NCBI GenBank assembly: GCA_965371805.1
Contig: CBDUZW010000012.1
Coordinates: 1-64,000, forward strand
Reading direction: 5' to 3'
From: JAOZTV01 sp965371805
GTDB taxonomy: Bacteria; Acidobacteriota; Aminicenantia; UBA2199
Length of the DNA stretch: 64,000 bases
The notes below the pieces were generated by a model, which was not told the DNA's origin, did not search any database, and worked only from the letters and a program-made list of their open reading frames with translations. Shown here one piece after another: positions 8,897 through 17,595 of the stretch (position 1 is its first letter; the number at the start of each line of letters is the position of its first letter). Position numbers and translations under genes: made by a program.

Positions 8897-10258
8897 TTAA
8901 AATTCTATTCCGAGAAAAATAATACCAATCAAAATTACAATTATAAAAATAGGTACTATATACTTTAATGCAATTTTCCATAATAACATTTTTCTATTTT
9001 TTCTATAATCATTGAATTTTTTTCCATCTTTAGGTTCAGTTAAAAGATCACTTCCCTCTGCAAGTTCTAATAATGCATTTTCACTTTTCCAAACATATGC
9101 AACAAATATTGCAATAAAAAGTGCTCCAATACTTAGAGATAAATTTCCCCATATATAGTTCATTATCCCAAGAAATTTTTCAGATAAAGCCGAAGGAATA
9201 GCAAAGAGCAATGCTATTCCCCCAATTAGTATGGATGCTTTTTTTCTACTCATCTTTTTTTCATCTATTGCAAATGAAACCGGAACTTCAAGCATTGAGA
9301 TTGATGACGTTAATGCAGCTATCATTAATAATGCAAAAAACAGAGAACCAAAAATATACCCCCCCGGCATTTTAGCAAATATAACCGGCAAAATTTGAAA
9401 GACAAGACCAGGCCCCCCGGCCGGGTCCATATTCTGTGAAAATATTGCTGGAAAAATTATTAAACCCGCAAGAATTGCAATACTGGTATCAAAGAAAGCG
9501 ATCCATAAAGAAGAGGATAGAAGATCCTCTTTTTTCTTTAGATAAGAGCCATACGTTATCATGGTGCCCATCCCCAGACTTAAGCTGAAAAATGCCTGTC
9601 CTAATGCAGCTATGGCAATTTTAAAACTAATTTTAGACATATCAGGTTCTAAATAATATTTTAATCCTTCAGCTGCATTTTTAAGTGTTAGTGATCTGAT
9701 AAGTAGTATTATAAGTATAACAAATAAAATTGGCATCATTATTTTTGAGAAAACCTCAATCCCGGCAGAAACTCCTCTTGAAACTATAAAAATCGTAAGA
9801 AATATAAAAACGGCTAGAAGTCCAATCTGTATATATGAATCACTTGTAAATTTTGAAAAAATTGCTGGAGCAGTTTTATTGGTAATGTTAATAAGCTGAC
9901 CAGTTATTGCTTTATAAAAATATCCAACTGTCCAACCTGCAATTACAGCATAAAAGGAGAGTATCATAACACCTGTGCCAACACCAAGGTATCCAACCAG
10001 ATTCCAATTAGATCCAGGTTTAATAAAATTAAATGCACCGACTGGATTTTTTCCTGTATGCCTTCCAAGTGAAACAGCTGCAATTAATACGGGTAATGCA
10101 ATACATACTATAGCGATTAAATACAGCATAACAAAAAGTCCCCCACCATTTTCACCAGCAGTATAAGGAAATCTCCAAATATTACCCAGTCCAATTGCAG
10201 ATCCGGAAGCAGCGAGGATGAACCCCATTTTTGAACCCCATTTTCCTCTTTTTTCCAT
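8897..10258 (-). CDS. Sodium-dependent transporter, SNF/NSS family
   Basis: 453 residues with about eleven or twelve hydrophobic helices. The first helix carries the family signature GSAIGLGNIWRFPY followed by ENGGG. This LeuT-like family imports amino acids or related compounds with Na+. The region after helix 5 (LKYYLEPDMSKIS, then ALGQAFFSLSLGMGTMITYGSY) is the usual Na+/substrate-site segment. It lies 26 nt upstream of the DUF2147 gene on the same strand and 29 nt after tsaD, so the three may be cotranscribed. The substrate cannot be read from sequence. Confidence 0.9.
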   Translation of the reverse strand: MEKRGKWGSKMGFILAASGSAIGLGNIWRFPYTAGENGGGLFVMLYLIAIVCIALPVLIAAVSLGRHTGKNPVGAFNFIKPGSNWNLVGYLGVGTGVMILSFYAVIAGWTVGYFYKAITGQLINITNKTAPAIFSKFTSDSYIQIGLLAVFIFLTIFIVSRGVSAGIEVFSKIMMPILFVILIILLIRSLTLKNAAEGLKYYLEPDMSKISFKIAIAALGQAFFSLSLGMGTMITYGSYLKKKEDLLSSSLWIAFFDTSIAILAGLIIFPAIFSQNMDPAGGPGLVFQILPVIFAKMPGGYIFGSLFFALLMIAALTSSISMLEVPVSFAIDEKKMSRKKASILIGGIALLFAIPSALSEKFLGIMNYIWGNLSLSIGALFIAIFVAYVWKSENALLELAEGSDLLTEPKDGKKFNDYRKNRKMLLWKIALKYIVPIFIIVILIGIIFLGIEF

Positions 10259-10287
10259 ATTAATCCTTTACTTTTTCGTTATATATT

Positions 10288-11337
10288 TCATCTATGTCTT
10301 TTATTTTTTGTCCTGAAAGAAGCTCTTGAATAAACATTATCTGAATAATCAAAATAATCTTTATCAGGAAAAGCTTTGTGTTTTTCATAACCAAGCCAGG
10401 CAACCATTGAACCATTATCTGTACAATAATCGGGCTCCGGCAGGTAAAATTTTATATTTGAACTTTCGAACTCATTTTTAAAAGCCTCTCTCAAACGGGA
10501 ATTTCGGCTAACGCCACCGGCAATTATCAATGATTGTATATTATCTGCATTAATGTTTTTGATAGTATTCTTTGTTTTTTTTAACAAATATTTGACAATA
10601 GAGTTTAAAAAGGATGAACAAAGGTCATAGAATTCTTGTGTGTTTTTTTCCATTTTATTATTTTTTGCATAATTAATTGCAGCTGTTTTGTAACCGGAAA
10701 AAGAAAGATCATCCGATCCATCACTCATTCTCGGAAATGTAAAACTATAAGTGTCAGGATTTCCTTTTGGATAATTCTGATCTATGATTGGACCGCCAGG
10801 ATACCCAAGTCCAAAAAACTTGGCAACCTTATCCATAACCTCACCTATTGCATCATCACGTGTCTTTGAAATTACTGTTGTTTGAAATTTTGATACTTGA
10901 TAAAAAATTGAGGTATGTCCTCCTGAGACTATTAATGACAGCATTGGATACTCTATGTTTCTATTTGTAATAAAAGGAGATTCTATATGTGCATCAATAT
11001 GATCAACCATTACGAGAGGTATTTCTTTTGAATAAGCAAGCGCTTTAGCAAATGACAGTCCTACAAGCAAAGATCCTATCAATCCAGGTCCCTGAGTTAA
11101 AGCTATCAAACCTATTTCCCCGATTTTCAAGCCGGCTTCATTTAAAGCTTCTTCTGTGAGAAAAGATATCGCTTCATAATGACTTCTGGATGCAATTTCG
11201 GGAACAATCCCTCCATATTTTTTATGTATTGGAATTTGGGATTTTATTTTTTCACAAAGAACTCTATCATTATCTCCCCTCTCTATAATTGAAACAGCTG
11301 TCTCATCACAAGAGGTTTCTATACCCATTACGAACAT
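10288..11337 (-). CDS. tsaD: tRNA N6-adenosine threonylcarbamoyltransferase
   Basis: 349 residues, a typical bacterial TsaD length. The GIETSCDETA start motif, the metal-binding HIDAH (H113 and H117), the SGGHTS segment and GGVSRNSRLRE are all present. TsaD transfers the threonylcarbamoyl group to A37 of ANN-decoding tRNAs, working with TsaB, TsaE and TsaC, which are not in this window. It is the most upstream gene of a minus-strand group with the NSS transporter and DUF2147 genes. The start could be either the ATG at 11337 or one 9 nt downstream; no strong ribosome site decides it. Confidence 0.95.
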   Translation of the reverse strand: MFVMGIETSCDETAVSIIERGDNDRVLCEKIKSQIPIHKKYGGIVPEIASRSHYEAISFLTEEALNEAGLKIGEIGLIALTQGPGLIGSLLVGLSFAKALAYSKEIPLVMVDHIDAHIESPFITNRNIEYPMLSLIVSGGHTSIFYQVSKFQTTVISKTRDDAIGEVMDKVAKFFGLGYPGGPIIDQNYPKGNPDTYSFTFPRMSDGSDDLSFSGYKTAAINYAKNNKMEKNTQEFYDLCSSFLNSIVKYLLKKTKNTIKNINADNIQSLIIAGGVSRNSRLREAFKNEFESSNIKFYLPEPDYCTDNGSMVAWLGYEKHKAFPDKDYFDYSDNVYSRASFRTKNKRHR

Positions 11338-11515
11338 AGAGTATATTATCAGAAAAAAACGATATGTTCAAGTGCAATCTAATTAGTTATGTCTATCCAA
11401 TACTATGAAAAAAAACAAAATTAAATACAAAAATTACTTAAAAAAAAAATAATTACAGTTATAATGTAAATTGGAGTTAATAAAACGAAATTGACTCTTT
11501 TTTCAAGGAGGAAAG

Positions 11516-11707
11516 ATGACTTTGAAAGAAATCAAAAAAATGGCAGGTAAAATGAGTGTCAAGATAAAAGGTATAAGCCAGGATGATATAATACTTGCTA
11601 TTCAAGAAGCCGAAGGTAATATACCATGTTACAAAACAGAGAAAAAATACGATTGTCAAGAGACAAATTGTCTCTGGGAAGAAGATTGTAAAATGAACCT
11701 GTCATGA
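11516..11707 (+). CDS. Small SAP/Rho-N-like protein with cysteine tail
   Basis: 63 residues with a strong ribosome site (AAGGAGGAAAG) just before the ATG, which argues it is real. Residues 1-35 (MTLKEIKKMAGKM, then ISQDDIILAIQEAEGN) resemble the SAP / Rho-N helix-extended-helix fold used for nucleic acid binding. The C-terminus holds four cysteines (PCYKT, DCQETNCLWEEDC). I recall similar small SAP proteins ending in a CLW..DC tail in many Gram-negative bacteria, with no known function. A TATAAT lies at 11460-11465. It is convergent with the MacB-like operon. Confidence 0.75.
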   Translation: MTLKEIKKMAGKMSVKIKGISQDDIILAIQEAEGNIPCYKTEKKYDCQETNCLWEEDCKMNLS

Positions 11708-11740
11708 AGATTTCCTTTCGAGAAACCTTTGAATTCTTTT

Positions 11741-12976
11741 CTAATCATGTCTCAGGGCTTCAATTGGATCCAGTTTTGATGCCTGAATGGCAGGATAAAT
11801 CCCGAATACTAATCCAATAAAAGCGCAAACTCCAACTGACAAAATAATTGAAAATAGTGACCATCCTACAGGCCAGCCCGCAAAAGTCGAAATCATTAAA
11901 GACAACAATATTCCAAAAATTATTCCAAAAATCCCACCGAGAAAAGATATAGCAAAACTCTCAAAAATAAATTGCCTTTTGATATCGATCTGTTTTGCTC
12001 CAATTGCCCTTCTAAGTCCAATTTCTCTCGTTCGCTCAAGTACAGTAGCAAGCATAATATTCATTATTCCGATCCCACCAACAAGCAGAGAAATTCCTGC
12101 AATACAAGCCATAACTATATTAAAAATATTCTGAGTTTTTCGATGTTGTTCCAACAGGGCCTCCGGTACAATCATCTCAAAATCATTAACATTTTTATGT
12201 CTTCTATTCAGGAGATGCATTAATGTCTGTGCAGCTGCGCTACTTAAAACTCCCATATTTAACTTAACTCTGAATTCATCTATTTCCGGTTCAAGGGGTT
12301 TAAATTTAAATATTTTTAAAGCGGTTTGTAAAGGAATATATATCCTGTTTTGTTCACCCTTCAGAGAGATACCCTGAAAATCATCTTTTGATAAATTTTT
12401 ATCCTTTATTATTCCTATAACAGTTATCCATGCATGATTAATCTTAATTTGTTTTCCTACTGCCTCTTCTCTTGGAAATAAGACTTGAGCTACACGACTT
12501 CCAATTACACAAACCTTTGAAAACGTCAGATCATCATTTGGTACAAAAAAACGGCCTTTGCTGATATCTAAATTTGCCATATCATCATGAGTTGAAGTGA
12601 CACCATACACATCTGCATCACTTGTATTTGCAGGACTGAATAATGTATAAACACTAACTTTTTTTATGGCACTATAAGTATTTAAAAACGGTAATGTATC
12701 TCGAACTGCATTTAGATCCTGTAATGTTAAACCTATGGAACTCTCTCTGATTTCCTTTAAACGGTCATCATTAAAAACCTTTTCTTTAACAATAATATTT
12801 CTAAGTCCCATGGCATCAATCAATTGCAATGCTTCCTGCTCTGCTCCCTTTCCAATACTTAACATTGAAATAACTGCACCAACACCAAAAATCATTCCAA
12901 GCAATGTCAAGATTGTACGTAATTTATGATGAAGTAGAGATTCTAAGGCCTCGAATATTTCCTGTTTTAATTTCAT
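11741..12976 (-). CDS. MacB-like ABC transporter permease (FtsX domain)
   Basis: 411 residues: an N-terminal membrane helix (ILTLLGMIFGVGAVISMLSIG), a MacB periplasmic core domain (about residues 45-270), then three helices of the FtsX domain with LERTREIGLRRAIGAKQ between helices and the usual C-terminal YPAIQASKLDPIEALR. It has no ATPase domain; the ATPase is the first gene of the operon (17230-16553). MacB-type machines do not pump through the membrane; they drive periplasmic substrates or lipoproteins outward by mechanotransmission. The start overlaps the stop of the preceding adaptor gene. Confidence 0.9.
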   Translation of the reverse strand: MKLKQEIFEALESLLHHKLRTILTLLGMIFGVGAVISMLSIGKGAEQEALQLIDAMGLRNIIVKEKVFNDDRLKEIRESSIGLTLQDLNAVRDTLPFLNTYSAIKKVSVYTLFSPANTSDADVYGVTSTHDDMANLDISKGRFFVPNDDLTFSKVCVIGSRVAQVLFPREEAVGKQIKINHAWITVIGIIKDKNLSKDDFQGISLKGEQNRIYIPLQTALKIFKFKPLEPEIDEFRVKLNMGVLSSAAAQTLMHLLNRRHKNVNDFEMIVPEALLEQHRKTQNIFNIVMACIAGISLLVGGIGIMNIMLATVLERTREIGLRRAIGAKQIDIKRQFIFESFAISFLGGIFGIIFGILLSLMISTFAGWPVGWSLFSIILSVGVCAFIGLVFGIYPAIQASKLDPIEALRHD

Positions 12977-14187
12977 TATAACTGATCCTCCAAATTCGGC
13001 TTACTTAAAATGATCTCATCTCCTTCATCTATTCCCTTGACAATAACGGTCCTTGTAAGGCTTCTTAATCCAATTTCGACATCTCTTCGTTCTATTTTAT
13101 TATTCTTCTTTAAATTTAAAAAGGATTTTCCCTCATCAAAAAATAACGCTTGATTTGGTACAGAAATTACATCATTTTTTTTTACAACAAAAATATATGC
13201 CTTTACCTGGCATCCGGGTTTCATAACTTTCATATCAGTATTATCTAAACTAACATTAACTTCAAAATATTTTAAAGGACTTTCTTTATCTATTTTTTTT
13301 GCAATCTTTACCATATTGATTATTTTTCCTAGAAATTTTTCTCCTGGAAAAGAGTCAAGATATATATTAACCAATAGATCTTTTTTTAAACCAAAGGCCT
13401 CAGATTCAAGTACATGAAGTTTTGACTGCATATTTTTTAAGTCCGGTAATTTACCTAACTTTGCACCTCTCCAAACACTTTTGCCAACCTCCGGTTTATC
13501 CCCTCTCCAATTTTTTTCATATAAGAATAATCCATCATGGGGAACTGAAATATCCAAAGAATTCATAATATCCATATACTTTTTTAATCTCAGTAAGCGA
13601 CTATTTTTTTTTGAGCTTAATAAACCAATTTCAGCTTTTGATTTTTTTTCAAGTTCCTTCTTTTTTTTTAATAGAAATTCTCTCTTTTTGACAATAAAAT
13701 TAAAATCAACAGAATCATCAATTATTTGATTACGTGAATATAATGAAGTATCTCTTTTTCTATATTTTTCTGCCATTTTCTTTTCTGAACTTAAAACATC
13801 CAGCTGATGTATAAGTTCCTTTCTCTCTTTTTCCAATTCATTACTTTTCTTCTCAATATCTAAATTTAGCTTTACAACCTGATATCTCTCTTGTTTTATT
13901 TTTTCTGTATAATAAGTTTTTGACAATTTAACAACAATATCTCCTTTTTTTACTTGTGTGTTCTCGGGAATCATCCAGGATATTGTTTGATTACCCCTGA
14001 TATTGGAAGGTACATTTATCGGTGTTGATTTTACTGCTTCAAGCTCTCCAAATGCTGGAATAATTACTTCAAAAAGCTTTTTTTTTACCACCATTGTTTC
14101 GATATTTTGTATTTTATTACTTGAACAGGAAAAATTAAATATAATAAAAACTATTATTAAAGTGGAAAAAACTCTCTTTATTATCAC
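12976..14187 (-). CDS. HlyD/MacA-like adaptor lipoprotein (third in operon)
   Basis: 403 residues with a signal peptide ending in a lipobox-like FNFSC. It has a long charged coiled-coil hairpin (about residues 100-210), flanked by lipoyl-type halves (WMIPENTQVKKGDIVVKL and VPHDGLFLYEKNWRGDKPEVGKSVWRG), then a beta-barrel and a membrane-proximal domain (VISVPNQALFFDEG). This is the periplasmic adaptor fold. It starts 4 nt inside the preceding adaptor gene and ends at the start of the permease gene. It is clearly homologous to the other two adaptors, which share the KNW.G.K..VG and W.GE/W.GA segments. Confidence 0.85.
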   Translation of the reverse strand: MIIKRVFSTLIIVFIIFNFSCSSNKIQNIETMVVKKKLFEVIIPAFGELEAVKSTPINVPSNIRGNQTISWMIPENTQVKKGDIVVKLSKTYYTEKIKQERYQVVKLNLDIEKKSNELEKERKELIHQLDVLSSEKKMAEKYRKRDTSLYSRNQIIDDSVDFNFIVKKREFLLKKKKELEKKSKAEIGLLSSKKNSRLLRLKKYMDIMNSLDISVPHDGLFLYEKNWRGDKPEVGKSVWRGAKLGKLPDLKNMQSKLHVLESEAFGLKKDLLVNIYLDSFPGEKFLGKIINMVKIAKKIDKESPLKYFEVNVSLDNTDMKVMKPGCQVKAYIFVVKKNDVISVPNQALFFDEGKSFLNLKKNNKIERRDVEIGLRSLTRTVIVKGIDEGDEIILSKPNLEDQL

Positions 14188-15386
14188 TTTTTATCTCCAT
14201 TACCATTTTTTAAAATTAATACCGTATCATTTTCGTCTAAACCATTTATTACTTCCACTAAATCCCCTGACTGCTCTCCAACTACAACCTTAACCATTTT
14301 TTTGCCTAATAAAGTTTTTTGCCAGACAAATATACCATCTTCATGATAAACTACAGCTTTTTCAGGAATCTGTAAGACATCTCTTTTTGAAGAAATTATT
14401 ATATCTACTCCCGCAGCCATTCCCGGTCTCATTAATTCAGAATCCGGTTCTTCTATAGAAGCGATAGCATCAAAAACAATAGCCGGTTGTTCTTTAGATT
14501 TATTTCTAAAAATCCTCCCAATTGATTTTATCTTTCCCTTGAAAACTTTATCCGGATTTGAATCAAGCCTTATTTCAACAGATAAATTCTTTTTAATTTT
14601 TCCTGCATTAGATTCGGGTATGACTATTGCTACTTCCATCTTACTTAAATCAGGCAGCTCAACAATATTCTCTCCAAACCAGCACCTATCTCCAACAGCT
14701 CTTTTTTTCCCATTCCAATTTTTCTTATATACAACAATTCCTGGTTTTGGAGCTCTAACATTCATTTTAACCAGATCTGATTTTAATTCTTTTACTCTGT
14801 TGGAAAGTCTCGTTTTTTTATTCTCTAATAAAAACAATCTTGTTTTCATACTTACAATCTGACTTTCTAATTCACTCTTTCGCAACTGTTCATCAAGCTT
14901 TGCAAGTTCCAAGTCTAATTTTAATTTCTTTACTTCATTTAAGGCGATAAACTCTTTTGCCTGCTGTGATTTTCTTTTTGCTTTACCTGTACTAACATCA
15001 GCTTCAACTAATTTCAATGTTAGATCGCTTTTTTTTTCATTTTCAATTAGAACCGTTTTTTCTAATTCTTTCTTTATAGTCTCAAGTTGCAACTCTTTTT
15101 CCTGAAGTTTTTCCATAAGAGTTTTTGGATCAAACCCAATGACCCTATCACCCTTTTTAACATTTTTTCCTTCAGTCACCATATATGAGATTGTATATGA
15201 CCAAAATCTTCTAATTGGAGGACATCCAATATATGTTGTATTGGTGGATTTTAAAGATCCTAATGCATGAATCTTAATATTAAATTGGGCTTTTTTTACT
15301 TTAATTTTTTTCACATTTGAGTCTGAACAAAAAAAGTTTAAAAAAGTTATTATAAAGACAAAAAATAAATATCTATTTTTTTTCAT
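14184..15386 (-). CDS. HlyD/MacA-like adaptor lipoprotein (second in operon)
   Basis: 400 residues. The signal peptide ends in LNFFC, suggesting a lipoprotein. The domain order matches its neighbours: lipoyl half (YMVTEGKNVKKGDRVIGFD), helical hairpin rich in Lys/Glu/Leu (about 90-215), second lipoyl half (RAPKPGIVVYKKNWNGKKRAVGDRCWFGE), beta-barrel (MEVAIVIPESNAGKIKKNL) and membrane-proximal domain (VLQIPEKAVVYHEDG). It overlaps both neighbouring adaptor genes by a few nt, so all three should be made together. Confidence 0.85.
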   Translation of the reverse strand: MKKNRYLFFVFIITFLNFFCSDSNVKKIKVKKAQFNIKIHALGSLKSTNTTYIGCPPIRRFWSYTISYMVTEGKNVKKGDRVIGFDPKTLMEKLQEKELQLETIKKELEKTVLIENEKKSDLTLKLVEADVSTGKAKRKSQQAKEFIALNEVKKLKLDLELAKLDEQLRKSELESQIVSMKTRLFLLENKKTRLSNRVKELKSDLVKMNVRAPKPGIVVYKKNWNGKKRAVGDRCWFGENIVELPDLSKMEVAIVIPESNAGKIKKNLSVEIRLDSNPDKVFKGKIKSIGRIFRNKSKEQPAIVFDAIASIEEPDSELMRPGMAAGVDIIISSKRDVLQIPEKAVVYHEDGIFVWQKTLLGKKMVKVVVGEQSGDLVEVINGLDENDTVLILKNGNGDKK

Positions 15387-16572
15387 TTTTTATTTCCTTT
15401 ATTTCATCTTCTGTTAGTTTTTCCAATGTATCTCCCTCATTAAAAACTCCATCCTCATTTAATGCAAGATAAAAGGAATCTGTTCCTATATTACTTGCTA
15501 TGACTGGATTTTCTCCTTTCTTCTTTATCCAGAATTTTTTATTATTTCTAAATGCATAATCAATCGGAATAAAAAGACATTGTTTATAGTATGCAGTCTC
15601 AATACTACATTTAATACTCATTCCCGGTTTCATTTTTTTTAAATCCAGGGAATCTAATTTTATTATAACTGCAAAATAATGCGCTTTCCCCCAAATCTTT
15701 CTTTTTTCTGCATTTTTAGAAACTTCTTTTACAAACCCTGTAAAAACTGTCCCCTGATAGGCATCTAATATCATTTCAACTTTCTGACCTTTCATAATTG
15801 AGTTTATATCTGTTTCATTTACCCATGCTTTAACCTGCAGAGAGTTTTCATCCGGAATAAATCCAATAGTAAATGAAGTATAAACGAAATCTCCTAATTG
15901 AAATTTTCTTCCCTCCCATGGATGAAGAGAATAGACAAATGAACCTTCTGTTTTAGCACTCAGTGTAAGATATTTAAGAAGATCTTTGTTTTTTTTTAAT
16001 TTTTCCTCTTCTTCCTGAATATCTATTTTCATTTTTTTTATATCAGAATCAATAGAAGCAATTATAAGCTTTTTATCCATTTTAGCTTTATTAAAAGCTT
16101 TTTCTTTTTTTATTAATTCTAATTGTGTCTTATCATATTCATAATTTGGCAATATTCCTTTTGGAACAGATGCGTCAATTTTTATTTTTTTATATTCAAT
16201 TTCAGCTTTTTTTAATAAAACCTCAACTTCAAATTTATCATGTTTTATTTCAGCCTCTTTTTGAATCATTTTTTCTCTCTTATCATTTAAAGACATTTCA
16301 AGGGTTTCAATTTCAGTTGATAAATTTGATGTATCAAGCCTTATAACAGGATCACCAACTTTTACATTTTTACCCTCTTTTAACATCCATTTGATTTGAG
16401 TTCTTCCTCTCACTCTTGGCGCATAAAAATATTCAGCTTTATCAGCCTCAATACTTCCTCCTAAAACAATGATTTTACTAAAATCCCCTTTTTTTATTTT
16501 TACATCTCCATTAGAAAAAAAAGGAAACAGTATTAGTAAAATCAAACAATATTTAATTATTTTTATAATCAT
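15373..16572 (-). CDS. HlyD/MacA-like periplasmic adaptor (first in operon)
   Basis: 399 residues with an N-terminal hydrophobic segment (YCLILLILFPFFSNG) but no convincing lipobox cysteine, unlike the next two adaptors. It has lipoyl halves WMLKEGKNVKVGDPVIRLD and AKTEGSFVYSLHPWEGRKFQLGD around a long helical hairpin (about 85-205), then barrel and membrane-proximal domains (CLFIPIDYAFRNNKKFWIK). The highly acidic/basic C-terminal tail is short. It overlaps the end of the ATPase gene by 20 nt and the next adaptor by 14 nt. Confidence 0.85.
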   Translation of the reverse strand: MIIKIIKYCLILLILFPFFSNGDVKIKKGDFSKIIVLGGSIEADKAEYFYAPRVRGRTQIKWMLKEGKNVKVGDPVIRLDTSNLSTEIETLEMSLNDKREKMIQKEAEIKHDKFEVEVLLKKAEIEYKKIKIDASVPKGILPNYEYDKTQLELIKKEKAFNKAKMDKKLIIASIDSDIKKMKIDIQEEEEKLKKNKDLLKYLTLSAKTEGSFVYSLHPWEGRKFQLGDFVYTSFTIGFIPDENSLQVKAWVNETDINSIMKGQKVEMILDAYQGTVFTGFVKEVSKNAEKRKIWGKAHYFAVIIKLDSLDLKKMKPGMSIKCSIETAYYKQCLFIPIDYAFRNNKKFWIKKKGENPVIASNIGTDSFYLALNEDGVFNEGDTLEKLTEDEIKEIKNEKK

Positions 16573-17230
16573 TTATTATCCTTCCATCCTGTAAGCGAAT
16601 TACTCTCTCTGCATATTCAGCAATATCCTGTTCATGAGTTACCATTATTATAGTCTGCCCCTTTTCATGTAGATCCTGAAATAATGCCATAATTTCCTTA
16701 GCTGTTTTTGAGTCAAGGTTTCCTGTTGGTTCATCCGCAAGAATTATATCCGGATTATTTACCAATGCCCTTGCAATTGCAACCCTCTGTCTTTCGCCCC
16801 CGGACAGCTCTGACGGTCTATGATCAGCTCGTTCTTCCAAACCAACCATCTTCAACATTTCCATGGCTCGATTAGATTGCGCTATTTCAGGAGAATCAGA
16901 ATATCTTAAAGGAAGGGATATGTTTTTTTCTGCGTTTAACCTTGGCAGAAGATTAAAACTCTGAAAAACAAAACCCAGATGAAAATTTCTTATTCTTGCT
17001 AATTCATCATCATTCAAATTGCCAACCTCTTTCTTATTTAAAATATATGATCCTTTTGTTGGAGTATCAAGACAGCCTAATATATTCATCAAGGTTGATT
17101 TCCCTGAACCGGATGCTCCCATGATTGCAATAAATTCATTTTTCTTAATATTTAAATTAATCCCATCCAATGCATGAACACTTGTCTTACCCATTTTATA
17201 AATTTTTTCTAAATTTTTTAAAATTAACAT
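16553..17230 (-). CDS. ABC transporter ATPase, MacB/LolD type
   Basis: 225 residues with Walker A GASGSGKST, Q-loop GFVFQSFNLLPRL, signature LSGGERQRVAIARAL, Walker B DIILADEPTGNLD and H-loop MVTHEQD. This sequence set is typical of the MacB/LolD/FtsE group, which drives FtsX-type permeases. It is the first gene of a five-gene operon (ATPase, three adaptors, FtsX permease). The adaptors point to a MacAB-TolC-like tripartite exporter rather than to LolCDE. No outer-membrane channel is encoded in the operon. Confidence 0.92.
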   Translation of the reverse strand: MLILKNLEKIYKMGKTSVHALDGINLNIKKNEFIAIMGASGSGKSTLMNILGCLDTPTKGSYILNKKEVGNLNDDELARIRNFHLGFVFQSFNLLPRLNAEKNISLPLRYSDSPEIAQSNRAMEMLKMVGLEERADHRPSELSGGERQRVAIARALVNNPDIILADEPTGNLDSKTAKEIMALFQDLHEKGQTIIMVTHEQDIAEYAERVIRLQDGRIINDYKNN

Positions 17231-17463
17231 TAATTTATCCTTTTAAAGGCACTTTTAAAAAATATTTCATTATATTTCTCCTATTTATATTTAAATATAA
17301 GGTTTAAACCAAAACATATCATATACAATATAAAACTAATTTTAAGCAAAATTTTCTCCGGTTACATTAAATAATACGTAATTATATCTGAAAGGTTACA
17401 TTTTAATTAATAAAAATTTTTTAATTCTACATTCCAGCAATTAGACGTTAAATATATGCAAAT

Positions 17464-17492
17464 TTGACATAAATAAATATTGCTTTGATATT
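17464..17492 (+). promoter_or_regulatory. Promoter for acyl-CoA dehydrogenase gene
   Basis: TTGACA at 17464-17469 and GATATT at 17487-17492 are separated by 17 nt, a near-consensus sigma70 layout. The predicted start site lies near 17499, giving a leader of about 100 nt. The rest of the 17231-17595 gap is AT-rich and gene-free; it also has to hold the divergent promoter of the ATPase-adaptor operon, which I could not place. Confidence 0.6.
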
Positions 17493-17544
17493 AACAATTT
17501 TATTTGATAAATTTTTATTTTTAATTTATAATTGAAAATAAATT

Positions 17545-17573
17545 ACCAGATTAAAATTATTTTTCAATCTGGT
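17545..17573 (+). promoter_or_regulatory. Inverted repeat in acyl-CoA dehydrogenase leader
   Basis: A perfect 8-bp inverted repeat (ACCAGATT / AATCTGGT) with a 13-nt AT-rich spacer ends about 10 nt before the AAGGAGG ribosome site. It could be a regulator operator downstream of the promoter or an mRNA hairpin. TetR- or FadR-type regulators of acyl-CoA genes use sites of this size, but no partner is identified. Confidence 0.45.
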
Positions 17574-17595
17574 TAAAAACATTAAGGAGGAATTA

